The notes beneath the pieces are model-generated. The model ran no database searches. It saw nothing but the letters and a program-made list of their open reading frames with translations, and had not been told where the DNA came from. This document shows positions 17,368 to 26,070 of a stretch of 64,000 nt of DNA, one piece after another. Within the stretch, counting starts at the first letter, position 1. Every line of letters starts with the position of its first letter. Source of the stretch: CANMXU01 sp052030545 (GTDB lineage: Bacteria > Pseudomonadota > Gammaproteobacteria > Enterobacterales > Alteromonadaceae). The position numbers and the translations under genes are program-made. The stretch is from positions 62,001-126,000 of the forward strand of contig NZ_JBPDIH010000001.1 in NCBI RefSeq assembly GCF_052030545.1, read 5' to 3'.

Positions 17368-17907
17368 ATGAAAAAAACATCCTCAATCGTACTGGTATTT
17401 TTAACCGCTTTATTCGCCTTACCTATTCAAGCTGCATCACTTAAAGTGGGCGATGTGGCGCCTGACTTTAACCTTCAAGCAACCAATGGTGACTTTTACC
17501 GTTTAAGTGATTACAAAGGAAAACAAGCTGTTGTATTGGCTTGGTATCCTATGGCTAATACTCGAGGTTGCACCATTGAATGTAAGTCGATTGTTGAACA
17601 AGGGCACTTAATTCGTGAGTTTGACGTCAGTTACTTTATGGCGAGTGTTGATCCGTTAGACGATAACCGAGATTTTGCTGAAAAAACCAAAGCTGACTTT
17701 CCAATGTTAAGCGACCCTACTAAAGCTGCAGCAAAGGCATATGATGTATTAAATGTTTTTCGCGTGGCGAGCAGGGTAACTTTTTATATATCCATTGATG
17801 GTAAGATTTTAAAAATTGATGAAGACATTACACCGGCAACAGCCGCAGAAGATATGGCAAAAACACTTGCACAGTTAAATGTGGCAAAAGCCCCTAATAC
17901 AAAGTAA
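17368..17907 (+). CDS. Exported peroxiredoxin (AhpC/TSA, BCP-like)
   Basis: A 179-residue protein with a signal peptide (cleavage after QAASL region) and a BCP-like Prx domain: KVGDVAPDFNLQATNG, then AWYPMANTRGCTIECKSI. The peroxidatic Cys is the first of a CX3C pair; in E. coli BCP the pair is CX4C, so the resolving Cys may be at a shifted place. It would reduce hydroperoxides in the periplasm. Single gene with a strong terminator directly downstream. Confidence 0.87.
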   Translation: MKKTSSIVLVFLTALFALPIQAASLKVGDVAPDFNLQATNGDFYRLSDYKGKQAVVLAWYPMANTRGCTIECKSIVEQGHLIREFDVSYFMASVDPLDDNRDFAEKTKADFPMLSDPTKAAAKAYDVLNVFRVASRVTFYISIDGKILKIDEDITPATAAEDMAKTLAQLNVAKAPNTK

Positions 17908-17931
17908 TTAATTGATAAAAATTAAGGTAGT

Positions 17932-17965
17932 AAAAAAGGCACTGATCTTATCAGTGCCTTTTATT
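17932..17965 (+). terminator. Rho-independent terminator after the peroxiredoxin gene
   Basis: GGCACTGAT / ATCAGTGCC stem with CTT loop, followed by TTTTATTT; an A-run precedes it, so it could also end transcription coming from the right. Confidence 0.85.
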
Positions 17966-18006
17966 TAATTTTAAAGTTAGTTCACTATGCCTAGCGTTAC
18001 GCTAGT

Positions 18007-18423
18007 CTACAGCTTTTTTACTACTTTTACCGAACCGTCAACACTGGCGCTATTGACATAAGCGATAGCGTTTGGGGTTGATGCGACAAACTTAAGCACT
18101 TCACTGTCTGAACCTAGCTCTTTTAGAGGTTTGGCTTTGCCGGAAAAAATTAACTTAGACCAATAAGCTTTTACCTGCGAACTTGATTTTCCTAAGGCTT
18201 TTTCATCAAACTCTGTTCGGGTATCGCTACCTGATTTTAAGTTAATTGCTGTGATTTTATTACCATCGGCAAAGGTTTTGTTTTTACCTAAAAAGATACG
18301 ATTAATATCTTTATCGGAAATGGCATTGGCATTAGCCGAGTTTACGATAACTGCAACTTCCGCTGCAGCTAATGTGCTAAATAAGGATAGCATGACAACG
18401 GCGCTTTTGATTAAAAACTTCAT
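18007..18423 (-). CDS. Small exported PstS-like phosphate-binding-fold protein
   Basis: A 138-residue protein with a signal peptide (ending TLAAA) and one lobe of a PBP-like fold: VAVIVNSANANAISDKDINRIFLGK, then AYWSKLIFSGKAKP and NAIAYVNSASV. This matches the short substrate-binding proteins annotated as phosphate ABC transporter components, but is only about half the length of PstS. No Pst permease or ATPase is present. Only 10 nt separate it from the porin gene upstream, so it is the last gene of an operon with porin and chemoreceptor. The role may be sensing or scavenging; the ligand is unknown. Confidence 0.8.
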   Translation of the reverse strand: MKFLIKSAVVMLSLFSTLAAAEVAVIVNSANANAISDKDINRIFLGKNKTFADGNKITAINLKSGSDTRTEFDEKALGKSSSQVKAYWSKLIFSGKAKPLKELGSDSEVLKFVASTPNAIAYVNSASVDGSVKVVKKL

Positions 18424-18433
18424 GATGTTCTCC

Positions 18434-19573
18434 TTAAAATACAGTCACTATAGCAGCACGTAATAGGCCTGCATCGTTAATACTTGCATTGTTATCTGAA
18501 AAGTCAGTATATTCAAATTTCAGTGCTGCTGAGTCATGAAAATCGTAACGTAGACCTAGTGTAATGTAGTCTTGATCTTCATTTTGTGACATGACAAAGC
18601 CTTCAGTCTGTGCTTTTAAAAAGTCGACTGAATCGTTAATTCCGTATGGGATGTGCGAGGTGAAAATATCACTTACATCATCATCCGCGCCGTAAGTCAC
18701 ATGCACTAATACGGTGTCGAATTGATAGCCTGCCATCACATAAAATGATTCAGTAACGCCAAATGGTGAGTTGTCGATATCTAACTCTGTATATTCACCA
18801 ACGACAATTACTTGATCAATATTGACTTGAAAACCAAGCTCTAAAAATGAAGTGGAGTCTTCATTAACACTGGTATTCGCCGCGACATCTGCCTGACCTG
18901 CGGCTGTCCAGCCTGCAGAGAGGGCTTCTAATCCTTGAATAGGCATTGATAAATCAGCAACAAAATAAGCAGCTCTTAACGTTAACCAGTCATAAGTGAA
19001 TGTTGATGCTAAACCAACAAAGTCGTTAGTTTCTAGTTTTACGTCATCACCCAATAGTTCTAATGTATCGGTATTGCGACCCACCATGCCATGGAAAGTC
19101 GCGTCAACATCGCCAAAATTAGTGGTGTAAATTGCGCCTAAACCATCGAAAGTATCAATAATTAAGTCGTAAACGCCACTGGGCGGTGTGATCCAAGGGT
19201 ATGCATAAGAAACGTCTAAGTAGTCAGAATACATATAAAACGGTACACGCTGACGACCAGCTAATACCCTTAGTTCATCATTAACATCATAACTTAAGTA
19301 AGCCCACTTAAAGTCAGGATCCCAGTCATCAGCGCCTTTAGCCGTTAACTGCACAGTGACACCTAAACCGTTTTCGAGATCGGTCGATGCTTGCAGGGCA
19401 AATAACGAACCTTCTTTAAAGTCGATATTGTCGTCGTAGCCATATAAGGTATCGCTACTAGAGGTTGTGGTGCCCGCGACAATTTGGCCAAAACCACTGA
19501 ACATTATTTCAGCGTGCACAGGAGCCGTAATAAAGGCCGTTGCCAACGCAATAGTTGTAAGTTTGTTGTTCAT
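18434..19573 (-). CDS. Outer-membrane porin-like beta-barrel protein
   Basis: A 379-residue protein with a signal peptide ending PVHA and a beta-barrel pattern of alternating residues throughout. It ends in an aromatic residue (VTVF), as outer-membrane barrels do. The mature N terminus is MFSGFGQIVAGTTT. Acidic overall with many Asp residues, so perhaps cation-favouring. 38 nt downstream of the chemoreceptor gene and 10 nt upstream of the PstS-like gene. The substrate is unknown. Confidence 0.82.
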   Translation of the reverse strand: MNNKLTTIALATAFITAPVHAEIMFSGFGQIVAGTTTSSSDTLYGYDDNIDFKEGSLFALQASTDLENGLGVTVQLTAKGADDWDPDFKWAYLSYDVNDELRVLAGRQRVPFYMYSDYLDVSYAYPWITPPSGVYDLIIDTFDGLGAIYTTNFGDVDATFHGMVGRNTDTLELLGDDVKLETNDFVGLASTFTYDWLTLRAAYFVADLSMPIQGLEALSAGWTAAGQADVAANTSVNEDSTSFLELGFQVNIDQVIVVGEYTELDIDNSPFGVTESFYVMAGYQFDTVLVHVTYGADDDVSDIFTSHIPYGINDSVDFLKAQTEGFVMSQNEDQDYITLGLRYDFHDSAALKFEYTDFSDNNASINDAGLLRAAIVTVF

Positions 19574-19611
19574 ACAAATTTCCTTAGGATTTACATGTTT
19601 TTATAATATTT

Positions 19612-21231
19612 TTAAACTTTAAATTGTTTTGCGACTGCTTCTAATTCAGAAGCGAGTTTCAACAAGTGTTCACTTACCTCCGCTATTTCATTTGACGCAG
19701 TAGATGCTTCATCTGCGCACGTTTGAATATCTTCAACATGGCCGACCATTAGTCCAGAAACTTGATTTTGCTCTTCTGTCGCAACGGCAATAGCGCCGTT
19801 CATATCGGCAATTGTATTTACCGTTTCTGTAATAACTACTAAGCTTTCGCCCGCATCATTTGCGCTTTTAACACCACGTTCGACACTTGATTGTGAATTC
19901 TCCATCATAGTTACCGCTTTGCTTGCCGCGCCTTGAAGCAGCTCTAGCATTTGGTTAATTTCTTGTGTCGATTCTTGAGTTCTCGAAGCTAAGTTTCTAA
20001 CTTCATCTGCAACAACGGCAAAACCTCGTCCTTGTTCGCCTGCGCGAGCCGCCTCAATTGCAGCGTTCAGTGCAAGTAAATTGGTTTGTTCTGCAATGCC
20101 TCGAATAACCTCTAACACGACATTCACGCCTTTGGTATCTTCTTGTAATTGGTTAATCGTTTCAGATGCCTGATTCACGTTATCAGCGAGCTCTTGAATG
20201 CCTCGAACGGTTTGTTCTACAACCTCTTTACCTTTGTCTGCTTCTGAGTTGGCATGTTTTGCAGCGTCTGCTGCATCAGCGGCATTGGTGGTGATTTCAG
20301 CAACACTTTGGCTCATTTCTTCAACCGATTGGCGCGATTGAAATACGCTGTCTGACTGACGTTGAAAAGAGTCGATAGTGTTAGAAGATAAGCGAGATAT
20401 ATTATTTGCCGTATCGGCAAGTGGCAGTGCAGTATTAACGACGTTTTTAATAACGCCCTGCAATTTTTCAATAAAGCTGTTAAACCAAAAAACGAGGTCG
20501 CCAATTTCGTCTTTATTGTTTGTTGATAAACGAACGGTTAAATCGCCATTTTCTTGGGCGATGTTTTTCAATGAGGCAATAACACTTTGCAAGCTAGCAA
20601 CAATGGCACTAGAAATAGGAACAGCAACGGCAAATAGCAAAATAATAGTAATTGCGCCTAAAATAATACCAATAGTTGAAGTCGACTCTACTTTGCTGCT
20701 AACAGACTCAAATGCGTCATTAAATGCCGTGTTTTTGTTGGCTTGAAATTTGTTGAGTTTTGCTTGCAAAGCATTGAGCATATCTGACATTTTAGCGCTG
20801 CGATCGCCCAATGTTTCAAAGTTAATAGTGCCATCTACCATTTCTTTAGACAGCAATGCTGCTTGCTGATAATAGGTATTAAAATCATTCAGCAATGTTT
20901 TTAATACCGGAATATTATCTTTATCAATGCTGTAAGCAGCGGTTACTTTTTGCCTAAACTCATCGGCATATTTATCAGATGTGCTTAATAACTCTGCCTC
21001 TCCCATCGTCACCGCATTGCCGAGGGTTTCTTTAATTTTGTCTAAATGCACTAGAGCGAACTCAGAAGTTTGCAGGTATTGATATTCAACAGCATAGGCT
21101 CGGTCGAGCTGAGAGACTATTTGCGACATCGCCATTAAACTCGTAAATAGATAAATTGCAAAACCTACCGAACCAACGATAGGGATCAGTAAGATTTTGA
21201 CGCGTATTGTTAGTGTTTTAAATGAAAGCAT
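19612..21231 (-). CDS. Methyl-accepting chemotaxis protein
   Basis: A 539-residue transmembrane chemoreceptor. TM1 lies at about residues 11-33 and TM2 at about 185-210. Between them is a helical periplasmic domain of about 150 residues (four-helix-bundle type). A HAMP domain follows TM2, then the cytoplasmic coiled coil. The highly conserved tip reads IAEQTNLLALNAAIEAARAG and then GRGFAVVADEVRNLA. No C-terminal CheR-binding pentapeptide. Promoter-proximal gene of the operon with porin and PstS-like protein, which may supply the ligand. Confidence 0.95.
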   Translation of the reverse strand: MLSFKTLTIRVKILLIPIVGSVGFAIYLFTSLMAMSQIVSQLDRAYAVEYQYLQTSEFALVHLDKIKETLGNAVTMGEAELLSTSDKYADEFRQKVTAAYSIDKDNIPVLKTLLNDFNTYYQQAALLSKEMVDGTINFETLGDRSAKMSDMLNALQAKLNKFQANKNTAFNDAFESVSSKVESTSTIGIILGAITIILLFAVAVPISSAIVASLQSVIASLKNIAQENGDLTVRLSTNNKDEIGDLVFWFNSFIEKLQGVIKNVVNTALPLADTANNISRLSSNTIDSFQRQSDSVFQSRQSVEEMSQSVAEITTNAADAADAAKHANSEADKGKEVVEQTVRGIQELADNVNQASETINQLQEDTKGVNVVLEVIRGIAEQTNLLALNAAIEAARAGEQGRGFAVVADEVRNLASRTQESTQEINQMLELLQGAASKAVTMMENSQSSVERGVKSANDAGESLVVITETVNTIADMNGAIAVATEEQNQVSGLMVGHVEDIQTCADEASTASNEIAEVSEHLLKLASELEAVAKQFKV

Positions 21232-21930
21232 AGCTACAGAGTTTCCGTCATTATTATAAATTTAAGTATAGGACTCATCTTTGAGTATAGTTCGGATTAA
21301 CAAATGACCAATTATTTATAAGCTAAATAGTGATAATTGTTTGATTTAAGATAATTATATTTCGATAAAAAATGATAAAACAAGCTTTTGTTTTTAGTTG
21401 TAGGTGAAGTTTTTGGTCTTTATTTTTCTTTAAATACAATAACTTGTGTTTAAAGTTTATAAAGAGGCATATACGGTGAGATGAATGGATTATCTTTACT
21501 TTATAAAACAGTAGCTAACCATTTTTTTAAGCGTATTAACTTTGCTTTTTATTGATAATTGTAAAAGTAGAACTTTTATAATAAAAACGTAAAAATATGA
21601 TCTAATGATAAAAATTAAGTTTACTTTTTAATCAAATTGCCCTAGGATGCGCAGGTTATTTATTTTCCTCTCATTTATCTAACGAGTTATCAATTGATAA
21701 CACAAGTTTTGTCTTTCCCTTTCACAGTCAGTCATCACTATAAAAATTAGGCTTAATTATTGTCTGATGTCGAGTCTTACTCGTGACGTCTTGTTTAGTA
21801 GTATTTTTAAAATTTTATCGAGCAACCAATAATATAGCTTTTCTAAAGTTACTGGGTATTGCAATAAATATATAAATTTATTTGGAAATATCAGTAAAGC
21901 TGCGTATTAACGCAATTTAAAGAGTGTATT
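21232..21930. other. Long AT-rich intergenic region between divergent transcripts
   Basis: About 700 bases with no convincing ORF on either strand and strong A/T bias. It must contain the promoter of the chemoreceptor operon (leftward) and of the 55-aa ORF (rightward). I do not see a clear consensus promoter, operator or structured RNA in it. Confidence 0.5.
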
Positions 21931-22098
21931 ATGTCTTATACAAATAATGGGGTAGAGCTAATGATAAGCTCGCCTATACAATCAATTTCTGTGAATAAAC
22001 TAAATTTAGTTGTTCACGATAAAAATGGTTCTCAGTTGATTAAATTTGACGATGTGAATCAAATAAAGTGTTTTTTAACTTGGCTTTACCAAGCGTAA
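21931..22098 (+). CDS. Small hypothetical protein, 55 aa
   Basis: ATG 21931 to TAA 22098 encodes a 55-residue polypeptide beginning MSYTNNGVELMISS and ending CFLTWLYQA. The preceding AAAGAG is a weak ribosome binding site. The ORF is followed at once by a strong terminator, which supports real transcription. It resembles no family I know. The middle (NLVVHDKNGSQLIKFDDVNQI) looks like a beta-hairpin followed by a helix. Confidence 0.5.
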   Translation: MSYTNNGVELMISSPIQSISVNKLNLVVHDKNGSQLIKFDDVNQIKCFLTWLYQA

Positions 22099-22104
22099 TC
22101 AACG

Positions 22105-22136
22105 AAAAAGGGAGCTATTGTTTTAGCTCCCTTTTT
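22105..22136. terminator. Bidirectional terminator between the 55-aa ORF and serA
   Basis: Stem AGGGAGCT / AGCTCCCT with ATTGTTTT loop, flanked by AAAAA and TTTTT, serving convergent transcripts from both sides. Confidence 0.85.
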
Positions 22137-22168
22137 AATTGTTTAAAGAAAAGATTTAAAGTAACTAT

Positions 22169-23338
22169 TTAAACACTTCTTACGTGAAATACATGTTCCA
22201 CCGCTGATACTTTGTCGAGCAAGTCTTTAGTGGGTTGCTGCTCAATATCTAAAATTGTGTAGGCAATTTCATCTCGGCTTTTGTTAACCATATCTAATAC
22301 GTTGATATTTAAGTCTGCCAGTAAATTTAATACATTGCCCAATACCTTAGGTACATTGTCGTTGGCAAAGGTAATTCTAAAGCCCGTTGTTCGCTCCATT
22401 GATACCGCGGGAAAGTTAACTGAGTTAACAATATTGCCATTATCAAGAAAGTCGATTAATTGCTCTGCTCCCATAACCGCACAGTTTTCCTCTGCTTCAA
22501 CAGTGCTTGCGCCAAGATGAGGGAAAAGTAACGCTTTACTGTGGGCAATAAGCGCTTCACTTGGAAAGTCGGCAATATATCGGGTAAGTTTACCTGAATC
22601 TAATGCTGCAATAACCGCACTTTCTTCCACTAATTCTCCGCGCGCCAAATTAATGAGTTGAGCACCATCTTTTAAAACGGCAAGTGTTTCATCATTAATA
22701 AAGCCCTTAGTTGCTTCAACGACAGGGACATGCAAGGTAATAAAGTCTGAACGTGAAAGTAGAGAATGAAGGTTAGAGGCACGGGTTACATTTGAAGATA
22801 ATTGCCATGCAGCCTCTACACTTAATTTGGGATCGTAGCCAATAACTTTCATGCCCAAACTTAACGCAAGGTTTGCAATTTTTGCCCCAATAGCGCCTAA
22901 TCCAACGACGCCTAATGTTTTGCCTTCAAGCTCTGAGCCGCCGTATTGTTTTTTGCCTGCTTCTACTTTTTTATGTAACTCGTGCGGATCTTTTTCGTTT
23001 GCCAATGAATCAACATAATTCATGCTTTGTGTAATACCGCGAGAGCCAAGCAATAAGCTGGCAAGTACCAGCTCTTTAACCGCATTGGCATTTGCGCCAG
23101 GGGTATTAAAAACCACTATGCCTTGCGGCGTATAGTCACTGACGGGAATATTGTTTACACCTGCACCAGCTCTTGCGATGGCTAATACCGAGCTAGGCAA
23201 GGTTTCGTTATGCAGTTTGTGACTTCGAAGTAATATTGCGTCTGGGTTATCACAGGCGGCACTTACAACATAATGAGATGTCGGAAACTTGTCTAAACCT
23301 TTGCTTGAAATGTTGTTGTATGTTCTTATATTTTTCAT
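22169..23338 (-). CDS. serA: D-3-phosphoglycerate dehydrogenase with ACT domain
   Basis: A 389-residue NAD-dependent 2-hydroxyacid dehydrogenase, first step of serine synthesis. Rossmann motif VVGLGAIGAKIANLA; substrate-binding and catalytic regions NLARGELVEESAV and HLGASTVEAEENC (catalytic His). The C-terminal ACT domain (about residues 315-389, FRITFANDNVPKVLGNVLNLL) is probably the serine sensor. It is shorter than E. coli SerA and has no intervening ASB domain. Downstream of serC but separated from it by a terminator-like hairpin. Confidence 0.93.
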   Translation of the reverse strand: MKNIRTYNNISSKGLDKFPTSHYVVSAACDNPDAILLRSHKLHNETLPSSVLAIARAGAGVNNIPVSDYTPQGIVVFNTPGANANAVKELVLASLLLGSRGITQSMNYVDSLANEKDPHELHKKVEAGKKQYGGSELEGKTLGVVGLGAIGAKIANLALSLGMKVIGYDPKLSVEAAWQLSSNVTRASNLHSLLSRSDFITLHVPVVEATKGFINDETLAVLKDGAQLINLARGELVEESAVIAALDSGKLTRYIADFPSEALIAHSKALLFPHLGASTVEAEENCAVMGAEQLIDFLDNGNIVNSVNFPAVSMERTTGFRITFANDNVPKVLGNVLNLLADLNINVLDMVNKSRDEIAYTILDIEQQPTKDLLDKVSAVEHVFHVRSV

Positions 23339-23414
23339 TGGGTTCTCGCACGTTTTATGAAGACTACTTGTTGAAATTTAAGCTTGTTTTTATTTAGCTG
23401 TTATTATTCTGGCT

Positions 23415-23450
23415 TAAAAAAACGGGCAATTAATTAAATTAATTGCCCGT
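23415..23450 (-). terminator. Terminator or attenuator between serC and serA
   Basis: ACGGGCAATTAATT and AATTAATTGCCCGT form a 14-bp stem with a 1-nt loop (23422-23450). On the minus strand a T-run (complement of 23415-23421) follows. It ends the serC transcript, or allows partial read-through into serA. Confidence 0.8.
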
Positions 23451-23457
23451 TGTAAGA

Positions 23458-24573
23458 TTATGCTGTTACTTGATTATATGCCCATGTTAACCAAGGAAGC
23501 AGCGCGACTATATCGGCTTTTTCTACCGTAGCGCCACACCAAATTCGCAATCCGGAAGGTGCGTCTTTATAGGCACCAATATCAAACGCGACTTGTTCAT
23601 CAGCTAAGAGTTTTATCATCGCTTTAATTTGTTCGTCGCTTGCTTTTAGTTGAAAGCAAACACTTGTATTTGAACATATCTCAGGGCTTTGGGCTAAAAA
23701 GTCTATCCAGTCGTGCTCTTGTACAAATTCGACTAATGCTTGTAAGTTACCTTGGCTCTTTTCAATGGCTGCTGGTAGACCGCCGATACTTTCAATCCAA
23801 GCTAATGCATCGAGGTAGTCTTCAACACATAATAAAGAAGGAGTATTGATAGTTGCACCTTTAAAGATGCCGTCAATTAATTTACCTTTATTGGTTAATC
23901 GAAAGACTTTTGGCAATGGCCAAGGCGGCGTATACGACTCTAATCTTGCCACTGCTCGCGGGCTTAAAATAAGCATGCCGTGAGCGCCTTCGCCGCCTAA
24001 TACTTTTTGCCAGCTAAATGTAGCAACATCAATTTTATTCCAATCGATTTCCATGGCAAAAACGGCACTTGTTGCGTCACAAATCGTTAAACCGGTGCGT
24101 TGATCGCTGATCCACTCGGCATTTTCAACTTTTACGCCAGAGGTTGTGCCGTTCCAAGTAAAAATTACATCATGATCTGGATTAGCTTTTGAAAAATCAG
24201 GTAGTTGGCCATATTCCGCAGTGACGATTTGTGCATTATCGAGTTTTAATTGCTTGGCTACATCTGAGGCCCAACCTGCGCCAAATGATTCCCATGCAAA
24301 CACATCTACCGGACGTTGACCTAAAATCGACCACATTGCCATTTCCATTGCGCCAGTATCAGAACCAGGCACTATGCCTACTTTGTAACCTTCTGGTAAG
24401 TTTAAAAGACGTGAAGTTTCATCGATGGCTTTCTTTAAACGGTCTTTACCAATACTGCTTCGGTGAGAGCGACCTAATGAATCTGTATTTAAACTGTTAA
24501 GCGTATAACCGGGTCTTTTAGTACAAGGGCCTGAAGAGAAGTTTGGGTTTTGCGGTTTGATATTTGGTTTCAT
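23458..24573 (-). CDS. serC: Phosphoserine transaminase, alternative (serC_2/TIGR01365-like) form
   Basis: Class V aminotransferase of 371 residues. The ATG at 24573 is preferred (AAGGAACATT ribosome binding site), seven codons inside the longest frame. The start MKPNIKPQNPNFSSGPCTKRPGY and LGRSHRSSIGKDRLKKAI fit the longer SerC group found in Methanosarcina and some proteobacteria rather than E. coli SerC. PLP lysine in ATFSWQKVLGGEGAHG. It converts 3-phosphohydroxypyruvate and glutamate to phosphoserine. Followed by serA; serB is not in the window. Confidence 0.9.
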   Translation of the reverse strand: MKPNIKPQNPNFSSGPCTKRPGYTLNSLNTDSLGRSHRSSIGKDRLKKAIDETSRLLNLPEGYKVGIVPGSDTGAMEMAMWSILGQRPVDVFAWESFGAGWASDVAKQLKLDNAQIVTAEYGQLPDFSKANPDHDVIFTWNGTTSGVKVENAEWISDQRTGLTICDATSAVFAMEIDWNKIDVATFSWQKVLGGEGAHGMLILSPRAVARLESYTPPWPLPKVFRLTNKGKLIDGIFKGATINTPSLLCVEDYLDALAWIESIGGLPAAIEKSQGNLQALVEFVQEHDWIDFLAQSPEICSNTSVCFQLKASDEQIKAMIKLLADEQVAFDIGAYKDAPSGLRIWCGATVEKADIVALLPWLTWAYNQVTA

Positions 24574-24846
24574 TAATGTTCCTTGCGGTATCACATGATT
24601 TTATGACCCGTAAAAATAATTTTTTATAATAATAGCTAGATTGTAAATAATCCGTTCCAAATAGTGCCTGATAATTGCACTATGCTCAAGCGCGAAATTC
24701 AACTAAATTTTTGATGTAGTCATTTGTTATTTGCGACTAAACGCTTTGGATGTTTTCTGTTGGGTATGCCTGCGTTATATAGGAAGGCAATAGCGGAGAA
24801 ATTGAGTGAACAGCGGTTTGCATTTGAACGATAAAAAGTAGATAAG

Positions 24847-24890
24847 CAGTGCCTAAATATTAAATAAACCGTTGAGCTATTTAGGCACTG
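24847..24890 (-). terminator. Long hairpin downstream of the 52-aa small gene
   Basis: CAGTGCCTAAATA (24847-24859) pairs perfectly with TATTTAGGCACTG (24878-24890) over an 18-nt loop. No T-run follows on either strand, so classification as terminator is tentative. The rest of the gap from 24595 to the small gene shows nothing else I can identify. Confidence 0.35.
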
Positions 24891-24926
24891 AATGACTTGC
24901 TAGGGTAGGAAACTATCGCAGGATAT

Positions 24927-25085
24927 TTATTCGTAAGGCCTATCTAACCAAGCTAATTGAAGCTTTAGATCTTCAATTTCTTTGTTTGCATCACTGAGCT
25001 GCTCTGCAATCGTTTTATTACTATGTTGATATTGTCGATTCTGTGTTTTTTCGTCTAATTGACGTTGTTTGTTTTCGTGAGCCAT
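24927..25085 (-). CDS. Small hypothetical protein, 52 aa, paralogue of the 49-aa protein at 34663
   Basis: ATG at 25085 behind AGGAGAGATGT encodes 52 polar residues beginning MAHENKQRQLDEKTQ. The C-terminal helix SDANKEIEDLKLQLAWLDRP-YE matches LADANKTIAELKLQIAWLER-SYE in the other small protein in this window. Both start MAH. The pattern suggests an amphipathic or coiled-coil C-terminal helix. Function unknown. Its promoter region is occupied by an inverted-repeat element starting 26 nt upstream. Confidence 0.7.
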   Translation of the reverse strand: MAHENKQRQLDEKTQNRQYQHSNKTIAEQLSDANKEIEDLKLQLAWLDRPYE

Positions 25086-25110
25086 ACATCTCTCCTAATC
25101 CACGTTACAA

Positions 25111-25384
25111 AACTAGAGCGTGTTGACCTTTGACGTATAGATTTTGTTCGAATTAAACGTGATTTAATCAAGGCATAGCGATTGAAGTATAGTTATTCTA
25201 TACAAATGAGCTATAACACAGAGTAAATCACGTTTAATCGAATCTTAATGACAGCGTTTATTGCGCATTTCTACTACGTTATCGCCTATTTATGTGGAAC
25301 AACCACACTGCATAGGCGCTGCCTTGTATAAATACGCAATATACTGCTGCAAAAATATACGTCAAAGATCAACATGCTCTAGTT
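25111..25384. repeat. Inverted-repeat element, type A copy 1 (MITE-like), about 274 bp
   Basis: The ends form a 29-bp terminal inverted repeat with two mismatches: left AACTAGAGCGTGTTGACCTT..., right complement AACTAGAGCATGTTGATCTT.... There is no ORF inside. Internal landmarks are TTCGAATTAAACGTGATT, its partner AATCACGTTTAATCGAA, and CTGCTGCAAAAATATACG. Near-identical sequence recurs at 54888-55208, and a diverged copy at 41427-41716. Confidence 0.9.
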
Positions 25385-25455
25385 ACACCTTAAGCATATG
25401 CATAAAGTCGAAATTCGACAAATTTTGAGCCATTATTTATCTGTATAATAGCTAA

Positions 25456-25932
25456 CTACTTAGGTGCATTGGCCCAAGGATCTGCAGGAGCAGCAGGTTT
25501 TTTATTGCTGCTTTGTGGTTTGCTTTTTCTTGCTTTTTCCGAGCTTGAACGGGGTTTATCAGCCGTCTGATGAAAATTGTTCGGGCGAATTACCGGTGGT
25601 GGTGCTTCCCCTCTAATAAGAACCATAGGCTCTTTGGGTTTTTGATGAGCAGGAATAATGCGTTGACGTGGTGGAATGTCAAATTCTTCTTCACTTGCTT
25701 CTGGCAAGTTTTTAAATTTGTACAGATAAAAACGTTCTAATGTTTCTCGTGCCCACTCGGTTTTGCGCAAAAACTTTAAGCTTGAGGTCATGCTAGGGTT
25801 GTTCTTAAAGCATTTAATACGCGTATATTCGGCTAAAATATCAAAGCCATAAAAGGAAACAAGTTGCTCTAATAAAGCATCAAGTTTTAAGCCGTGAAGC
25901 GGATTATTTAATTGTTCATTTTCTTGAGTCAT
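25456..25932 (-). CDS. VF530-family (DUF2132) protein with C-terminal extension
   Basis: 158 residues from ATG 25932 (the frame extends to a TTG at 25959). The N-terminal 80 residues match the VF530 family: NPLHGLKLDALLEQLVSFYG, RIKCFKNNPSMTSSLKFLRKT and WARETLERFYLY. That domain is usually the whole protein (about 75 aa) and is thought to bind DNA. Here a Pro/Lys/Ser-rich, probably disordered tail of about 75 residues follows. Single gene; role unknown. Confidence 0.85.
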   Translation of the reverse strand: MTQENEQLNNPLHGLKLDALLEQLVSFYGFDILAEYTRIKCFKNNPSMTSSLKFLRKTEWARETLERFYLYKFKNLPEASEEEFDIPPRQRIIPAHQKPKEPMVLIRGEAPPPVIRPNNFHQTADKPRSSSEKARKSKPQSSNKKPAAPADPWANAPK

Positions 25933-26070
25933 ATCTAACTTACTTTTAGCGACGGGCAAGCTTTATTATAACCTTATTCTGACATTAAAAGCAGAATATC
26001 TATGTCAGCAAAAACAATAAATTTGTTAAATGGTGGTTCATTGAGCATCGTGGGGATAAGCCGCTATTAT

